This document shows positions 61,445 through 64,000 of a stretch of DNA of 64,000 nt, in pieces. Below the pieces are notes generated by a model. It saw only the letters and a program-made list of their open reading frames with translations, had not been told where the DNA came from and did not search any database. Both the position numbers and the translations under genes were made by a program. The stretch lies in assembly GCF_003595525.1 (NCBI RefSeq), contig NZ_CP022680.1:894001-958000 (forward strand), in the 5' to 3' direction. The stretch's first letter is position 1. Each line of letters begins with the position of its first letter. This stretch comes from Streptococcus respiraculi (GTDB taxonomy: Bacteria > Bacillota > Bacilli > Lactobacillales > Streptococcaceae).

Positions 61445-61681
61445 ATGACATTTGAAGAAATTTTACCGGGGCTAAAAGCTAAGAAAAAATACGTTCGGAC
61501 AGGCTGGGGTGGAGCTGAAAACTATGTCCAGCTCTTTGATACGATTGAGCAAAACGGTGTGGCGCTTGAAGTGACGCCTTACTTCTTAATCAATGTATCA
61601 GGTGAGGGTGAGGGCTTTTCCATGTGGAGCCCAACACCGTGCGATGTCCTAGCGACAGACTGGGTGGAAGTCCATGACTAA
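61445..61681 (+). CDS. DUF2829 (Tad2-like) protein
   Basis: 78 residues: MTFEEILPGLKAKKKYVRTG, then WGG, VQLFD, TPYFLINVSG and the end FSMWSPTPCDVLATDWVEV. This is the DUF2829 fold (few-stranded sheet with WSPTxxDVLAxDW). Phage members named Tad2 bind cyclic ADP-ribose signals and block Thoeris immunity. Here it heads a chromosomal operon with an oxidoreductase gene rather than phage genes, so the role could differ. ATG 61445 after AAAGAGGAAA; overlaps SDR by 8 bases. Confidence 0.8.
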   Translation: MTFEEILPGLKAKKKYVRTGWGGAENYVQLFDTIEQNGVALEVTPYFLINVSGEGEGFSMWSPTPCDVLATDWVEVHD

Positions 61682-62372
61682 GAAAGTCCTTGTAACAGGT
61701 GTCTCCTCAGGCATTGGACGGGCTCAGGCTCAACTGTTTTTGGAAAATGGCTATACCGTCTACGGTGTCGATAAGGAAGAAAATCCTCAGCTGGTTGGAG
61801 CCTTTCATTTTTTACAACTAGATCTACGGGGCAGCTTAGCTACCCTCTTTGACTGGTTAGAAGAAGTGGATATTCTCTGCAATACCGCTGGTAAACTAGA
61901 TGCTTATAAGCCACTGTTAGAGATCTGCGAGGAAGAAATCGAGGATATTCTAGCCGTTAATCTACTTGCGACCATGCGGATTACCCGCTTTTATCTGGCA
62001 AAAATGTTGGAGAAAAAGACTGGTATCATTATCAACATGTGCTCAATTGCCAGTTTCCTAGCAGGCGGTGGTGGTGCAGCCTATACGACCAGTAAGCATG
62101 CCCTAGCAGGTTTTACCAAGCAGCTGGCGCTCGATTATGCAGACAAGGGCATTCAGATCTTTGGCTTAGCGCCAGGCGCTGTTAAAACAGCCATGACAGC
62201 TAGTGACTTTGAAGAGGGCGGTCTAGCAGATTGGGTCGTAGCGGAAACGCCAATCAAGCGCTGGCTAGAGCCTGAAGAAATCGCAGATGTGACCCTCTTT
62301 TTAGCAAGCGGAAGAGCAAGTGCCATGCAGGGAGAAATCCTTAAAATTGACGGCGGTTGGAGTTTGAAATAA
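61674..62372 (+). CDS. Short-chain dehydrogenase/reductase (FabG-like)
   Basis: 232 residues. Cofactor motif VTGVSSGIGRAQAQL, NTAG, catalytic Ser in NMCSIASFL and YxxxK in AAYTTSKHALAG, C-terminal IDGGW. It is similar to 3-oxoacyl-ACP reductases, but stands outside a fatty-acid operon, so the substrate is unknown. Overlaps DUF2829 gene; followed 19 bases later by the alpha/beta hydrolase. Confidence 0.87.
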   Translation: MTKKVLVTGVSSGIGRAQAQLFLENGYTVYGVDKEENPQLVGAFHFLQLDLRGSLATLFDWLEEVDILCNTAGKLDAYKPLLEICEEEIEDILAVNLLATMRITRFYLAKMLEKKTGIIINMCSIASFLAGGGGAAYTTSKHALAGFTKQLALDYADKGIQIFGLAPGAVKTAMTASDFEEGGLADWVVAETPIKRWLEPEEIADVTLFLASGRASAMQGEILKIDGGWSLK

Positions 62373-62391
62373 ATCAACTGAGGAAAAACAA

Positions 62392-63306
62392 ATGACAAAA
62401 GTGACAAGGTGGCGTTTTGGGCTACGGCAAACCAGTGCGATTCTATGGGCAATCGATGAGCCAAAAGCAGTCGTTCAAATCGTGCACGGCATGATTGAGC
62501 ATATTGAGCGATACGATGCCTTTGCCCGTTTTCTCAATCAAGCGGGTTATGCAGTGGTCGGTCACGACCATGTGGGGCATGGGAAAACGGCTCGTAAGCA
62601 AGAAGACTACGGTGTCTTTCCAGATGACTGGCATACCTTGATTGAGGATGTGAGGAACCTGCAAGATGAGATAAAGACGTACTATTTAGATGTGCCTCTG
62701 ATTATCATGGGACATTCCATGGGATCATACATTACGCGCCTGTATCTGGCGGAGTATGGTAAAGGGGTCACTGCCGGCATTCTCATGGGAACAGGTCAAG
62801 AGCCCCTTGTGAAAACGAGAGCAGGAATCGCTCTAGTCACTATCTTAACAGCTATTCATGGACCTCTTTATCGTAGTAGTCTGGTTGAAGCAATGAGTAC
62901 AGGCAGTTTTAACAAGCAGTTTGCACCAACGAAGACCAGTGCAGACTGGCTGACACGCGATGAAGAAGAGGTCGAAAAATACTTGATCAATCCGTATCAC
63001 CAATTCAGACCGACACTCAGTATGTACAAGGCTTTGTTTACCTTTGCCAACTATGCTGCGCAGACGACTTGGATAAATAGGATTCCAAAGGAGTTGCCGC
63101 TGCTTGTGATTTCAGGAGAGGCAGATCCTGTGGGCGCGTGTGGTAAAGGGGTCAAGCGTTTCTATGACCAGCTCCTCAAGGCAGGTGTTTCTCAGGTCAG
63201 CTTGACCTTGTACCCAGAAGCCCGTCATGAAATTCTCAATGAATGGAACAAGGAAGAAGTCATGCAAGACATTGTCAGCTGGCTAGACGGAGTGGTAGAG
63301 ATATGA
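62392..63306 (+). CDS. Alpha/beta hydrolase (monoacylglycerol lipase-like)
   Basis: 304 residues. Nucleophile elbow IIMGHSMGSYITRLYLAEYG, Asp region VISGEADPVG, His region LYPEARHEILNE: a complete serine hydrolase triad. HGMIEHIERYDAFARFLNQA marks the lysophospholipase/monoacylglycerol lipase group. Cytosolic. Overlaps the GNAT gene by four bases. Confidence 0.87.
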   Translation: MTKVTRWRFGLRQTSAILWAIDEPKAVVQIVHGMIEHIERYDAFARFLNQAGYAVVGHDHVGHGKTARKQEDYGVFPDDWHTLIEDVRNLQDEIKTYYLDVPLIIMGHSMGSYITRLYLAEYGKGVTAGILMGTGQEPLVKTRAGIALVTILTAIHGPLYRSSLVEAMSTGSFNKQFAPTKTSADWLTRDEEEVEKYLINPYHQFRPTLSMYKALFTFANYAAQTTWINRIPKELPLLVISGEADPVGACGKGVKRFYDQLLKAGVSQVSLTLYPEARHEILNEWNKEEVMQDIVSWLDGVVEI

Positions 63307-64000
63307 AAGAACACGCAGTAGAACCAATTGCTGCCTTTCAATCTTGGAAGAAAAATATGGTTCGCTATGGACTAGTGTCAGGGTTGGGGAGATTGTTTTC
63401 GGATGATAGCAAACGGAGTTTTCTCTATGACTTGGGAAATTTCCTCTTTCTAGCAGGCAGCAGTAATAAAACTCTTTGGACAACTTATCGAGATACGTAT
63501 GGGTTGAAGCATAAGATTATCATTTCTGAGGAAGCAGATTGGCAGGAGATGTTCCAACAAGAAACCAGCTTGAAGTGTTTTAATCGCTATGCTTTTCAGG
63601 CTCAAGCGGATGTTGATGTCGAGCACCTAGCTCAGCTTATACAAGCTCTTTCTCAACAGGCAGAGATACAGGCGATTGATTCAGAGATGTTTCAGCGTTT
63701 ACAAGATGAGGCTTGGTCTGAGGACTTAAAAGGCGCTTGGCAGACCTTTTCAGATTTTCAAGCTGCAGGTGGGTATGGATTCGTGGTTATATGTCAGGAA
63801 CGTGTCTGTGCAGGGATTTCTACTGGCTTGGTCTATCAGGGAGCGATTGAAATTGAGATTGCAACAGCTCCTAGTCATCGACGGCAAGGATTTGCCCGTA
63901 GTTTAGCGGCGCAGATGATGTTGGAATCGTGTCGGAGAGGGGTATTGCCCTTGTGGGATGCGCATAATGAAGCCTCGAAAAATTTAGCCGAACAACTTGG
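63303..64000 (+). CDS. GNAT-family acetyltransferase, 3' end beyond the window
   Basis: The frame runs 232 codons to the edge without a stop. The C-terminal part shows the GNAT acetyl-CoA motif IEIEIATAPSHRRQGFARSL, then LWDAHNEASKNLAEQLG. The N-terminal ~150 residues (LFSDDSKRSFLYDLGNFLFL) match the GNAT-type PF12746-like layout of Firmicute proteins. It is fourth in the operon, with a stop-start overlap to the hydrolase. Confidence 0.8.
   Translation, partial: MKEHAVEPIAAFQSWKKNMVRYGLVSGLGRLFSDDSKRSFLYDLGNFLFLAGSSNKTLWTTYRDTYGLKHKIIISEEADWQEMFQQETSLKCFNRYAFQAQADVDVEHLAQLIQALSQQAEIQAIDSEMFQRLQDEAWSEDLKGAWQTFSDFQAAGGYGFVVICQERVCAGISTGLVYQGAIEIEIATAPSHRRQGFARSLAAQMMLESCRRGVLPLWDAHNEASKNLAEQL

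Overview
The window looks like the chromosome of a low-GC Gram-positive coccus of the genus Streptococcus, most probably S. suis or a close relative. The gene set and neighbourhoods are streptococcal: the murI-RdgB-phosphoesterase-CBS-XerD-like-ScpA-ScpB-RluB-YidD run, a SepM-type pheromone protease, MurQ, PepC, PpaC next to a DUF1803-like gene, and a Bce-type peptide-resistance module. Many small dispersed repeats and TGN-extended -10 promoters fit the same assignment. No tRNA, rRNA, true CRISPR array or prophage was seen. The species call is inference.

Layout. 1-289: 5' end of an ISL3-type insertion sequence. 0.3-6.5 kb: a DUF1846 protein, an MFS exporter with an HTH regulator, lysA, and a membrane-anchored gene broken by an in-frame stop. 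6.6-13.7 kb: yneF, a repeat island, then a tightly overlapping housekeeping operon from murI to yidD. 13.9-26.2 kb: aspA and a divergent LysR gene, then a PRD-type regulator, a complete lactose/cellobiose-family PTS, a GrdB-related protein, two M42 peptidase paralogues (one stripped of its metal ligands), a glycosylasparaginase-like Ntn hydrolase, an M20 dipeptidase and a TIM-barrel-like protein. I read this as an uptake and breakdown locus for a glycosylated or modified amino-acid or peptide substrate; it is the most interesting part of the window. 26.3-36.9 kb: yqgQ, rhodanese-like, a secreted repeat protein, rsmD-coaD-sepM, a tandem-repeat island, yutD, rlmN, vanZ-like, a tryptophan T-box leader controlling a solitary trpB, and murQ. 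36.9-49.8 kb: pepC, nadE-pncB, a prepilin peptidase, a radical SAM/methyltransferase pair, an Na+/H+ antiporter, an ABC ATPase, a secreted lipoprotein protease, a CNNM/CorC-type protein and pflA. 50-56.4 kb: an M3 peptidase, ppaC, a DUF1803-like gene, an AT-rich two-gene island (secreted DUF2599-like protein plus a small membrane protein) and a DUF2974 lipase-like gene. 56.7-64 kb: a Bce-type two-component system and ABC transporter, then a DUF2829 (Tad2-like)/SDR/alpha-beta hydrolase/GNAT operon that runs off the end.

Several genes have a consensus -10 only about 6-7 bases before the ATG, predicting leaderless mRNAs (yqgQ, rsmD, the radical SAM gene, the DUF1803-like gene). At least five families of short non-coding repeats are present more than once or have clear terminal inverted repeats. 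Starts were moved from the longest ORF to the codon with the best Shine-Dalgarno where the two disagree.
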